In this document: piece by piece, positions 1 through 9,037 of the stretch
Layout of the letters: each line of letters begins with the position of its first letter
How positions within the stretch are numbered: the stretch's first letter is position 1
Assembly: GCA_027575805.1 (NCBI GenBank)
Contig: JANBPU010000245.1
Span: 1,786 to 24,039 of the forward strand
DNA from: Mycoemilia scoparia
Lineage: Eukaryota; Kickxellomycota; Kickxellomycetes; Kickxellales; Kickxellaceae
DNA: 22,254 nucleotides
Reading direction: 5' to 3'
The notes under the pieces: generated by a model
Database searches by the model: none
What the model saw: the letters and a program-made list of their open reading frames with translations, nothing else
Told to the model about the DNA's origin: nothing
Program-made: the position numbers and the translations under genes

Positions 1-2
1 AA

Positions 3-28
<26 letters not shown>
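1..28. repeat. (AC)n microsatellite at window edge
   Basis: An almost perfect AC dinucleotide run fills the first 28 bases. It lies just upstream of the first open frame and could be promoter, 5' UTR or the end of an intron. Confidence 0.9.
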
Positions 29-34
<6 letters not shown>

Positions 35-49
35 CAGAATATCAATAAT

Positions 50-730
50 ATGACATTCAAACCATTCGTCATTATCTTGCTATTTCTTGGACTTATGTAT
101 GGTATGAAAGGACCAAATGACATTGCCAATGCCCAGCCTGGATTTTTAACTCACCATAGAGTTAAATTCACACTCGTGGCAACTTCACTGATCTATTTAT
201 GGGACAGGTTCATCATCGGCCCAATGTCCCTCAAGCTTGCCTCTGCATTTTTTATACTTCAGACCGAGTTGCTAGAAACTTCAGACATATTGTCTTATGC
301 GATACTGTCAGCATGGCTTTCCAATGACAATGTATTGGGATTGGTGTTTCCATTTCTCACGGCAATTGTTGTGATGTTTCGTCTTTTGGTATTAAGTCAA
401 GTTTCAAAGAAAGAAGGATCGGCAGTAGTTAGTTTTGCAATGTTTTTAGGTGTGTATGCCAAATCTACCAGTGTATTTATCGATGTTCTGGCACTGGCGT
501 TTTGTTTCTTGTCTTTTGCGAAATCGCTTGGGCATCACAACACTCCACATAATCAGCATAGAAAATGTCTGTTGCTTACGTATACACCCATTTTTGTTAT
601 CCTCGGTATAAAGTTTTATTTGTGGCTTTGGGGTCCTCAGATCACTCCTAGGAACACCCATTTTAGAAATGATGATTTTGGCGGAAGGCTTGTGAATGAA
701 TCGATGCATTCCATTGTGTTTGGTGTATAG
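50..730 (+). CDS. Unrecognised multi-pass membrane protein (5' end uncertain)
   Basis: I do not recognise this family. From the ATG at 50 it encodes 226 residues with about six or seven hydrophobic segments: residues 5-18, around 36-57, then several between about 60 and 165, and one near 185-200. A hydrophilic tail of about 30 residues follows and ends in SIVFGV. The tail is rich in R, N and D (PRNTHFRNDDFGGRL) and reads like a conserved cytosolic or lumenal end rather than noise. The frame stays open upstream of 50 into a CA repeat at the window edge. An AG at 36-37 would put an acceptor directly in frame (AAT ATC AAT AAT ATG), so this may be the last exon of a longer gene. The antisense frame at 446-802 is taken as a shadow. 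A topology-rich unknown protein is a safe call; a function is not. Confidence 0.6.
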   Translation: MTFKPFVIILLFLGLMYGMKGPNDIANAQPGFLTHHRVKFTLVATSLIYLWDRFIIGPMSLKLASAFFILQTELLETSDILSYAILSAWLSNDNVLGLVFPFLTAIVVMFRLLVLSQVSKKEGSAVVSFAMFLGVYAKSTSVFIDVLALAFCFLSFAKSLGHHNTPHNQHRKCLLLTYTPIFVILGIKFYLWLWGPQITPRNTHFRNDDFGGRLVNESMHSIVFGV

Positions 731-1336
731 CTGGCCTGATGATTTTTCTATTATTGCTGCAATCAGGATTGCCAAAAGCTGTTTCATTCTATCTGTATAC
801 AATTTGAAGTATTTTGTTCTTTTTTTGTATAATATAAATTGAAAATCAGCATTTATTTTGTAAACCAGTATAGATTTTTACTTTTTATTATTTGTAAAAT
901 CATAGAGGCGGCTTGTCCAAATTCTCCGTATTGTTGAATCATAAGAATTTGTGTTGCAGTTTTTTGGAGATGATTTTGGTACATTTTTGAACAAGGCATT
1001 TATTAGTTTTTAAACATCTCATTATTCTATTATCACTACAAAATGGCACTGTTACGGCATTGGGTTATACCCATAACAGTTTTTAGATCTCTGGTTTCTA
1101 TAATGTTTTCCTCAATGATTTGATAAACAAAGAAATCCATCTCTCTATCTATCCATCTATCTATCTATCTATATTTCCAACAATTTGTTTCGAAAACACG
1201 ACTATCAGTAAATAGATGTAAGCCAGACACACACACTTAGCCCATATATTTAATTGACAAATTGGAAATTTTTGTCATCTAAACAAAAACGCAACAATAT
1301 GCGCTTTTAAACAAATAGAATAAATACATATAAATC
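731..1336. other. Intergenic spacer with a (TATC)n run and a small hairpin
   Basis: AT-rich spacer between the first membrane protein and the dehydratase gene; no convincing gene seen. It holds an imperfect ATCT/TATC tetranucleotide run at about 1141-1174. An interrupted inverted repeat lies at 1049-1079, with CTGTTA and TGGG pairing with CCCA and TAACAG. The first would be part of the upstream gene's 3' region and the rest the promoter of the plus-strand gene at 1337. Confidence 0.6.
1141..1174. repeat. (ATCT)n tetranucleotide microsatellite
   Basis: Imperfect ATCT/TATC repeats interrupted by ATCC, seen directly in the sequence. It lies about 160 bp upstream of the dehydratase start codon. 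Confidence 0.85.
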
Positions 1337-2425
1337 ATGGGGTTTCATCTACCTTCAAGCATAGCAAGCTGGTATTTAGTCATCTTTAACTCTGTTTCGT
1401 GGGCAGGCTGGGCATATATTCTTGTTAGAGCATCACAACATTTGTTCCTGGAAACTGATCTTGAATATCAGTCACTTTATGGAGTTGTTGGAGATACTCT
1501 GAGAAATGTACAAACTTTGGCTCTCTTTGAGGTAAGTGCATTGAATATTTTTGCCAGCGTTACTTTTGTGTTTTGAGTTATCTAGGGATGTGCTGTAATC
1601 ATACGTGTATCTATTTTTGTCAACTTTGGTTAGGTTTTGCATGTTGCACTTGGTAGGTATTTGGGTGTTTATTTTGGTGTATATTTAAGCAGATACAAAG
1701 AAACTATAAATCCTAATATAACAAATATCTGCATCATCCATGCATTTAAATGTAAATAAATATAAAGGTTTAGTGCGCTCGAGCCTTGGAACAACCGCCA
1801 TGCAGGTAGCATCAAGAATCATGGTTGTCTGGGGACTTTTATATATGTTCCCACATCCCGAAGTTCAGCAAGGATACGGATTCGTTACATGCGTTTACGC
1901 CTGGTCTATCACTGAATGTATCAGATACAGCTTCTACGCATTGAAAGAGTTTGGGCTTGAACCATACCTTTTGATCTGGGCCCGGTAAGCACAGATCTAC
2001 ATACTTCCTTTTCTTTCTTTTTAAGCACAAAAGCCCAAGACTATTTCTCCATCACCAGCAATGATAATTGTTGTATTATATCAAATGATATGATATCTAA
2101 CCAATAATCTTTTTACTCTTTGTTTCGTGCGTGTGTTTGTGTGTGGCGCAGTTATACATTCTTTTTCGTCCTTTATCCCGTTGGAGTTAGCGGAGAATTG
2201 CTTGTATTCTGGAACTCGCTTCCCTACGCTAAGGAGCTTAGAAAGACATATTACCAGCTTTTGATCCTTATAATGATCAACTACGCACCGGGATTCTTCA
2301 ACATGTATACTTATATGATCAAGCAGCGCAAGAAGGTAATCGGTGGCGGTGGTGCAAAAAAGTCTGGTACCAAGACTGGTAGCAACAAGGCTATGTTGAG
2401 CCCAAAGAAAGCCAAAAAACTATAA
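1337..2425 (+). CDS. PHS1: Very-long-chain 3-hydroxyacyl-CoA dehydratase (PHS1/HACD family), four exons
   Basis: It should catalyse the third step of very-long-chain fatty acid elongation in the ER membrane, dehydrating 3-hydroxyacyl-CoA to trans-2-enoyl-CoA. My exon model is 1337-1531, 1634-1652, 1768-1984 and 2152-2425, giving 234 residues, close to the usual 215-230. All three introns are GT-AG and every join keeps frame. The joined protein reads LFE-VLHVALG-LVRSSLGTT-MQV across exons 1-3 and WARYTFFFVLYPVGVSGE across exons 3-4, which are the family hallmarks. The Tyr and Glu of LYPVGVSGE (about Y152 and E159) have the 7-residue spacing of the catalytic pair known in yeast Phs1. Hydrophobic segments run through the protein. 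The tail is lysine-rich and ends KAKKL, fitting a KxKxx ER-retrieval signal. Exon 2 is only 19 nt, so automated annotation could easily miss it. Confidence 0.93.
1634..1652 (+). other. PHS1: 19-nt microexon of the dehydratase gene
   Basis: This short exon encodes VLHVAL plus the first base of a Gly codon. It is bounded by an upstream TTAG acceptor and a downstream GTAGGT donor. It supplies the conserved 'LE-V-L-H' part of the family, which no other open frame provides. Introns of about 102 and 115 nt lie on either side. Confidence 0.85.
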
Positions 2426-3128
2426 TAGTGACCATAGCAATGCGAGATGCTCGACTCTTGGCATTTTCAGTGGCCCTTCCCCCTATAAAAATACATATTT
2501 ATATACTTTCTCAGACTTGGCTTATACATACATGACCATGCCTTTATTTTAAAGTATTGTTAATCATCCAGCTGATATATTTAATTATGATTGCAGAGTT
2601 TATTTATTTTACTATGAGCTTATTGTCAATTTTAACAATAACTCTACTAACTGCAGTCACTGGACTGATGACAGCCAATCATTCATCCACGCTTTGATCG
2701 TGATCAAATTTATTTAATACAGGCTTTGAATTTCAAAGTAGAGTAGTCAGCTCAGAAGTGTATTGGCTGGAAACTGCAAGAAGCATACCACCAAGCAAAG
2801 TAGGCCTGTTAAATAGAAACAACTTTTTGATGGACCACCACCTTTATATTTTCTTACATATGTGTGTGTACGTGTACATACCACAATACCTTTTGTCCCA
2901 TCAATACTATCTTTATTTCTTGAAAAGGTGTTAATTTGGGGGTGTAAGATTTGTACATTTAGGACACTTGTAATATCAGAAGCATAAAGAACCAAAAGCC
3001 CTTCACGCCCCAAGTCCATACTTCTAAATCCACCCATACTCCGCTTTAAAAAAGGAGAGAGAAAACCAAAACAGACACAACACTCTTTCCAACCTTAGTA
3101 GTCATAGCAGCATTTGTATTGTTTTAAA
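2426..3128. other. Intergenic spacer, no gene seen
   Basis: It lies between the tandem dehydratase and SUMO-ligase genes, both on the plus strand. It is AT-rich with scattered TATTTA/TTTATT runs typical of a 3' region, then a moderately A-rich stretch before the ligase start. A 96-codon minus-strand frame (2747-3037) has no recognisable protein character and was not called. Confidence 0.55.
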
Positions 3129-6099
3129 ATGCATCAGTCTGGCACAACTCTGAATACTCCAAAGGTAAGAAGAGGAATCGAGGCCCAAATGAAAATAGCT
3201 AGCAGCTCATTTTGTCACCGCTACTTTTATTGATGATACTGAGCCAATGGCCCACTTGGTTATCTTATGCTCAGGCACAGTACATACATAATGCTACAAA
3301 CACCTTAACTGCAAATATATGGATATAGGATTTGAATCTTTCAAGGCTAAGAATCATTGAAATCCAGCACGAAATAAGCTATATCAAAAACAATCTCAGC
3401 GTAGCAAATCCTCAGTATACAACAAAAGGTCTAAAGGCCGTTCAAGTCATATCGCTGTATGGGCTATTGGACTATGTCTACACGCAGCTTGACAGAAATC
3501 CTTATGATCATGCAATTTCTGAACTAGTTTTGCTATTCGAAAGGTATGCATGTTTGTTAAAAGAACAACATCCGTAAAATACCAGAAATGTGTCTAATAT
3601 TATGAAGGCGATGGAACCTGTAAAAACATAACCAGAACGCGATCCAACATAATATCTCTATATGTATGACATGCTTTTATAGGGTGAAGTGTCCTGTGTC
3701 CTATACCCACTACAAATGGAGAGACAACAAAACATATCCAATTGCACAAAAACACCAGCTATCGGTAATAGCACCGCCCATCAGAAGAAACTACTATCAG
3801 CCCAATCAGCCAAACACCGGTATTCCTGGCGTAAGGAGTGATGGGACAATTGGGCCCCCCGGCCCTGGTTCGCCATACCTCAATGGCGGCGATGGGTTAG
3901 CGCCAGACTATATTCCATATAAAAACCTTGATTTTGAGTCGTCTATATACTACGACCCAGTCGAAAGAATCGCAACGCCACGAATTGGCAACGAGTCTCG
4001 GTATGGGCGATCGTCGATCAGCATTCCCTTTTTACTGAGTAACGAGCAGGCCGAAAAAATGAACGGAAAGTATGTAGCTTTCCCAACATCGTATAAAATG
4101 AACCTATTTTGTTGCCTAGGTTCAACATGGGCACATTCCCAGCAGCTAAAACTAACTTCATACTGACGCATTACTATAGGAGAAGTGATTCGAATAGCCC
4201 AGAAAAGCTTATATACCTGTTCATGTGTACCTTGGAGTCCGCCAACATAACAGACGTATCACCAACAACCAAAGCCAAGCTTGAATATCCCTATAACATT
4301 GATGTTCGTATAAATGGCAAAGTCCTAGACATGCACAGCTTCAATACAACAAATTCCCACAAGCGGGATCCTATAGACATCACATCCCTCATAAGCACTG
4401 AACCAAAAAAGTACAACAATGTAATCATAACATATTCGTACCCAAAAAGAGTCGTAGCGCTTATCCAGATAGTCAACAAATACAAGATCGACACTATTGT
4501 GCAGAAGTTGAAAATAACCCAATATGTCGAGGAAAAGGTCATTAGGGAGAAATTCGAACAGGCCTGTGATGATGATGACATTATGGCAACAGGAGATATA
4601 ATTTCGCTAAAATGTCCACTAAGCCAGGCCAGAATCAAAATGCCAATCAGATCCAAAAAATGCTCACATACGCAGTGCTTTGATGCTGATTCCTTTATTG
4701 ACATGTACAAGATCATGAAGAAGGCTTTGTGCCCGGTCTGTTCGCAGGAAATTGAGTCGTTTCGGGATGTCATTGTGGATGGGTATTTTGAAAATATACT
4801 TAAAAATACCCCAGAGTCGGCTGAAAGGGTTAAAATTGATGTCAACGGGGATTGGAGTTTAGAAGAAGATAGGTCCAATGTTTTAATAAATTCGGATAAA
4901 AGCGATAGCGAGGATTATGATGAATTGATCCTAGATTCTTTGAATAAGAAACGCAAACGGGGAGATTCCGAAGCAGGTGGCGATAGCAGCGTTAGCATTT
5001 CCACTCCTAGTGATAATAATAATAACAATAGCAATAATAATAGCAATGTTGTAGATCTGACCCTTGACTCCGATTCAGATGATGATAGTGTGCAGCCAGT
5101 CGTAGTTGAAGGCAGAATATCGAGCAATGGGTCAAGAAGAGGTTCCAGTGGCACCCCTGGTGCTAACCCTGCCACCAGCAACTCTGCACACGCCACACAA
5201 AGGCACGGGAGTGCCAGTGGCGCTAGGTCACCCAGTGGTCTGCACTTGCCACCCCGAGCAGTTCAATCCAGTCGGACTCCCACTAACCAATCAAGCCGGC
5301 AACATTCTTCCTCAAATATGCCAACAGCAGCAATAACAGCAGCAGTAATATCAAACATGCAATCGCAAAATGAAGCCCACGCCATAAATACTCTTTATTC
5401 TGGTATTACAGCAAGCACATTATACCCACAAACAAGGTCATCGAGCAACCCTACTACTACCACCACAGCCACAACAACACCCAAAAATAAATCAAATGGA
5501 TTTGCTCAGGCGCACTCAGCCGGCACCCAGAAAAACTTTACAATACCATTCTGGTATTCAACGGCATCAATGAGCTCTTCTAAACAGCCTCGACAACATC
5601 AGGTATTACAATCAAGTGAATCTCCACGAATAACACACACATTTTCACATAATACACCATCTATCTTTGTTAATTTTGGTAGTAATAGACAACAACAACA
5701 ACAACAACAACAACAGCAGCAGCAGCAACAGCAGCAAGGCATCAACATACAACCGGCATTACAATCCACACAATTCTCGCCATCACCCTCTTCTTTAGCT
5801 GCCGATAAAGTTGCTTCTGCTACTAATACGAAATCAGCCATGAATGTCAGCACCATGCTTCAAAGTTCTCCTAAATCAAAACAAATGCGACGATCTTCTA
5901 CCTTAACTAGCTCGACATCTATACCCGCAGCAACTGCAGCCAATACTAGGAACAATTCTAAACCAATGGCATTGACAAGATCGTTTAGTAATAACACCAA
6001 CATGATATCGACAAATGGTGAAATTTCATCAAAATCTTCATCGTTGCCGGCTGCAGCCAAAGTATATCCAACTACCCCAACCTCAAGAAACAATTATAC

Positions 6100-6132
<33 letters not shown>

Positions 6133-6475
6133 TGCTGGAGTTGATGATGAGCTACTTGATGTATCGCCAGTCATGCCATCACCAGATTCCAATGAAAACA
6201 ACGATAATAGGAGGGTAAGCAATGGTAGTAGTCCAACTAACAACAGGCTAAGTCATGGAGGAGGAAGAGACGGTGCACCACTACCATTGAGTTTTACAAT
6301 TAACCAAGAAACCCCAGATGAATTGGCATTCCCAAACAGTCCGATAAATACTACAACGTCAAGAGGCACAGTTGATTCCACGATTTTTTCTACTAAAACA
6401 ACAGCAACAACTTCAAATGCCAATGGTGGGGAGGTTAATTGGAATGCAAAGAGCAAAACAATAAATGGTAAATGA
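3129..6475 (+). CDS. SIZ1: Siz/PIAS-type SUMO E3 ligase (SP-RING), four exons
   Basis: It probably helps Ubc9 pass SUMO to nuclear substrates. My exon model is 3129-3164, 3329-3543, 3683-4069 and 4120-6475, with all introns GT-AG and in frame, giving 997 residues. The first joined segment runs NTPK-DLNLSRLR. A PINIT-like region spans roughly residues 90-345. The SP-RING follows with CPLS at 378-381, C394-x-H396-x2-C399 and CPVC at 417-420, the usual Siz/PIAS zinc-ligand set. A basic KKRKR at 489-493 may be a nuclear signal. An acidic-flanked VVDLTLDSD at 523-531 matches a SUMO-interacting motif. The final roughly 450 residues are low-complexity S/T/N/Q with a polyQ run and a polyN run. The N-terminal helix-rich segment sits where a SAP domain is expected but matches it only weakly. 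The 3' end is AT-rich and a GTAAATG near the stop could be a donor, so a further exon is possible. Family is secure; orthology to SIZ1 rather than NFI1 is inferred. Confidence 0.9.
5690..5737 (+). repeat. CAA/CAG run encoding polyglutamine in the SUMO ligase
   Basis: A continuous CAA then CAG/CAA run encodes about 16 Gln in frame. The codon mix interrupts the pure triplet repeat. The run sits in the disordered tail, well past the SP-RING. Confidence 0.95.
6100..6132 (+). repeat. AAT run encoding polyasparagine in the SUMO ligase
   Basis: About ten AAT/AAC codons in a row encode Asn in the C-terminal tail of the SUMO ligase. A pure AAT triplet run such as this is prone to slippage, so its length may vary between strains. 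Confidence 0.95.
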
Positions 6476-6668
6476 TTTTTTGCCTATGTTTATTTCATCC
6501 ACACTAGCATCATCATTATATACTAATAATATAGCAAACCTGTTGTACATGTATTATTATGACTCAAGTTTTAAATTAAAATGTGGAAATACAATACTTG
6601 CTGGTTTTTCATGTTTATGTTTATGTATGTGCGAAAAAATCAAAAGCAATTAAAAATTAATAGGCTAA

Positions 6669-6795
6669 TGGGTCTTCTTTTTTTTTTTGAAAGGTATCTT
6701 TTTGACACAAATCAATGATTATAGGGGGCAATCGCAGCCAAATGGATGTCCAGTTTTTTACTAGCAAACATTCACTCTTCAAAAATAATCTGCCA
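6669..6795. mobile_element. Decayed MITE copy, TIR family 1
   Basis: The right half, from TGATTATAGG through the end TCAAAAATAATCTGCCA, is nearly the same as the copy at 18071-18185, including GCAGCCAAATGGATGTCCAG. The left end (TGGGTC then a T run, then TGAAAGG) is a worn version of TGGGCAATAATTTTTGAAGGG. The copy lies between the convergent 3' ends of the SUMO ligase and the next minus-strand gene, so it may fall in either 3' UTR. No clear TA flank remains. Confidence 0.8.
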
Positions 6796-6822
6796 TTTGT
6801 TTTCTAATTTTTCTTTATATCT

Positions 6823-7536
6823 TTAATAAATATAAACAAAATCAAAAAAATAATAAATTATTGCAAAGCAACAAATTGTTACTAAATAAACCAACTTGGT
6901 TTCCAAAGCTTTTTCCCACAACACATACACACTGCTATTTACCAACCTCGGCAACAGCCCACAACAAAAACAGGTGTTGTCATAGTATTCAAAAGCGAAT
7001 TCCGAACCCCCTTTATCCCAAAGTTTCATATAAATCCCAACAGCCAAGATAACAATAGTTGGAAAAATCAAAAACATTAGACACCCAAAAGAGCGGGAAA
7101 GGCGAAAGATTGGAATTAGTTCCATCAGCTGTATGATAATATAGAACAAAGTGCCAAAAAAGCATGTGTGGCAAGATCCAAAAATCATACTCAAAACCAC
7201 GACCCGAAAAATCATATTCATGTATACATGAGGGTTTGCTTGAGATGTTCTAAAAACTAAGTACCCGACTCCGAGCAAGTATGCATAAAGTATGATCAAA
7301 GACATGGTAGCACCAGCCTTAAAAAGCCAGAAGCCAGCAAACATTATGTCAGTCAATATAAAGGCATATGCATAAATGTGCGTTGTCCTCTCTCTATCGA
7401 AGAGGTCATGAAAGTTGCGCCAAAAGAACATGTACAATGTCCATAAAATCGTAGCACTTCCGAAAATGAGCTTCTCATAGGAAGTGTTTTCCGTGGGGTA
7501 AATGCAAAATGCAATGGCTGCTGCGGGGAAGACCAT
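6823..7536 (-). CDS. Unrecognised polytopic membrane protein
   Basis: I do not recognise the family. The start is taken at the ATG at 7536 because the open frame upstream has no ATG and is pyrimidine-rich like a 5' UTR, and a TATAAATAG lies 136 nt before it. The 237 residues begin MVFPAAAIAF and hold about six hydrophobic segments, with charged loops such as FHDLFDRERTTH between them. A hydrophilic patch with DNTCFCCG precedes the last segment. The final roughly 30 residues come from very AT-rich DNA. A GTAAATAG after the Leu-Pro-Arg-Leu codons could be a splice donor, so the true C-terminus may differ. The layout is loosely like small multi-spanning proteins of the TMEM86/YhhN kind, but no diagnostic motif was seen and that is not claimed. 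Confidence 0.6.
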   Translation of the reverse strand: MVFPAAAIAFCIYPTENTSYEKLIFGSATILWTLYMFFWRNFHDLFDRERTTHIYAYAFILTDIMFAGFWLFKAGATMSLIILYAYLLGVGYLVFRTSQANPHVYMNMIFRVVVLSMIFGSCHTCFFGTLFYIIIQLMELIPIFRLSRSFGCLMFLIFPTIVILAVGIYMKLWDKGGSEFAFEYYDNTCFCCGLLPRLVNSSVYVLWEKALETKLVYLVTICCFAIIYYFFDFVYIY

Positions 7537-7671
7537 TTCTGGGTCTGGAATGAAGATGTAGGTAGGAACAGGAAAGCGAGAAAGCAGGTGGATGTGAGAA
7601 AATGCGAGTGTGAGTGAGGACGAGAGAATGGGAATTGGAAACAAATTTCTTTTTTTGAGCTGAAATACAGA

Positions 7672-7680
7672 CTATTTATA
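7672..7680 (-). promoter_or_regulatory. TATA box of the 6823-7536 gene
   Basis: On the minus strand this reads TATAAATAG, a strong TATA match, 136 nt upstream of the chosen start codon. Transcription starting about 30 bases downstream would give a 5' UTR of about 110 nt that is rich in C and T. Confidence 0.5.
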
Positions 7681-7825
7681 GCTCAAATTTCTTGGTTGCT
7701 GGGTATAAAGAAGTTTGTAACTTTATAGGGCAAAAAAATGATTTACAGTTGTTTTTGGCTGTTATAAGCTTTGGTTGAAAAACCAAATATTTCTTTCAAT
7801 AAATATAGTTTTTAGTTTCTACAAA

Positions 7826-7958
7826 TGGCAGGATCTCCTCTGAAAGGGTACCAGAATCATCTCTCCAACACCAGCCCGGAATGTATGGTGTATGCACCCA
7901 ATTTGATAGACGTATAAGGGGAGCACAAAATTGTTCTCTTTTGATGGAGATCCTGCCA
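7826..7958. mobile_element. 133-bp element with 13-bp perfect terminal inverted repeats (family 2)
   Basis: The left end TGGCAGGATCTCC is the exact reverse complement of the right end GGAGATCCTGCCA, at 7826-7838 and 7946-7958. The interior has no coding potential. Size and structure fit a non-autonomous DNA transposon remnant. No second copy is seen in the window and no clear target duplication is visible, so the call rests on the ends alone. Confidence 0.55.
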
Positions 7959-8246
7959 AATGGTTGTAACTTTTTGGTTTTCTAACACCAATTTTTTTGA
8001 CACATTAATCGTTTTGAATTGCTTTACAAATTTTTTGGTTTTCTAGAAATAGAAAAAGTGATTTGGATGACGCCACTAGAAATACAGATTGAACTAGTTT
8101 TCCAATAACCAAGCAATCATAGAGGAATAAACTCCAAAGTCATTTTTGGCGCTATTCTATGGACACGCTATAGTAGCGCACCTTAGGAATAAGTAGGCAA
8201 CTACTTTGGCCTGCAATTTCTTCAGTATGAAAATTTGATGATTACA

Positions 8247-8270
8247 ATATTATTATTATTATTATTATTA
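8247..8270. repeat. (ATT)n microsatellite
   Basis: About eight ATT units, seen directly, in the spacer downstream of the CAP-like gene. Confidence 0.9.
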
Positions 8271-8479
8271 GGCCCTTTTTGCTTTTACAGTGTCTAGATA
8301 CAATTAAAAGATTAAAAACATTTAATGTTTATAATTAGGCATAGAAAAGTGTCTTTTTTTGGTAACCAATTTATTCGAGATAGTGATACCAAAGCACCTC
8401 CAAGTAAAATAAATATAGTATATTAGAAGGATTGTGAAAAGGAAGTAGCTAACCACCATGCTATGCAAAAATATCGATA

Positions 8480-9037
8480 TTACTTGCAGCTGAGTGGTTC
8501 TGTTTTGCCGATATATGGCAATTTATCAGCTTCATAAAACGCAACTACCATATATTCCTTGTAACGAGCAACACCAAAAGCTGCCTTTTTGTCTGCAAAG
8601 ATGGCCGATTTGTTAGACACTCTCCACCAGTTTTCTACTATTTCGAATTCGTTAAGTTTGGGATCTAAAGCTATGGAGTCTGAGGACCATGCGGCTTTGG
8701 GAATTGTTTCGCCATTGGGCAGCTTGTCACCCTGTTTATACTGGTAAGGAAGTGGTTGGCTATTGATGTGCGCTAGGTGCTGGTATTTTGCCCATGGCCG
8801 CGATATGTAGTTGAGTGCGGTGTGCTCCACCACAGTATTTACGCCCAAGGACTCGCGCTTCTTGTTGAGCGCGCAAAGGAAGTTGTTTGTCCAAGAATTC
8901 GTTGGTTTATGAGGCTTTTCACAGCCACTGCAGGGAGATATGTTTTTTGCACTGATGCTGCTGATACATAGCAACAGAGAAATCAAGAGCAGAGCAAGAA
9001 ACTTTAGAGAGCCCAAGCTATTCAGATACATTGTCAT
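8480..9037 (-). CDS. Secreted CAP/SCP-like protein
   Basis: The 185-residue product starts at the ATG at 9037. It has a clear signal peptide: a hydrophobic core at about 11-25 and a likely cut after SISA at 30. The mature part keeps the layout of CAP-domain proteins (SCP/PR-1 type). FLCALNKKRESLG at 53-65 is like the family's 'cLvNkeRa..g' helix, followed by ALNYISRPWAKYQHLAH. NWWRVSNKSAIF at 137-147 sits where the family has 'w..e...H..il', and AFGVARYKEYMVVAFYEAD at 153-171 matches its 'iGvg...vvq.f' strand. Mature cysteines are C36, C39, C55 and C184. Fungal CAP proteins are known to bind sterols or lipids outside the cell, but that is not shown here. The domain call is by eye and the middle of the domain is short. 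Confidence 0.6.
   Translation of the reverse strand: MTMYLNSLGSLKFLALLLISLLLCISSISAKNISPCSGCEKPHKPTNSWTNNFLCALNKKRESLGVNTVVEHTALNYISRPWAKYQHLAHINSQPLPYQYKQGDKLPNGETIPKAAWSSDSIALDPKLNEFEIVENWWRVSNKSAIFADKKAAFGVARYKEYMVVAFYEADKLPYIGKTEPLSCK

Larger units (their letters stand above)
7537..8479. other. Spacer with inverted-repeat element, ATT run and hairpin
   Basis: This stretch holds the promoter of the minus-strand membrane protein gene and the 3' side of the CAP-like gene. It contains a 133-bp element with 13-bp inverted ends (7826-7958), two copies of TTTTTGGTTTTCTA (7971-7984 and 8032-8045), an ATT run (8247-8270) and an imperfect hairpin with GCGCTA/TAGCGC arms (8149-8179). No further gene seen. 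Confidence 0.6.

Noticed and set aside
4291..4878. 195-codon minus-strand open frame inside the SUMO ligase
   Set aside because: It is antisense to the SP-RING coding part, whose motifs are unmistakable on the plus strand. Long antisense frames follow from its codon bias.
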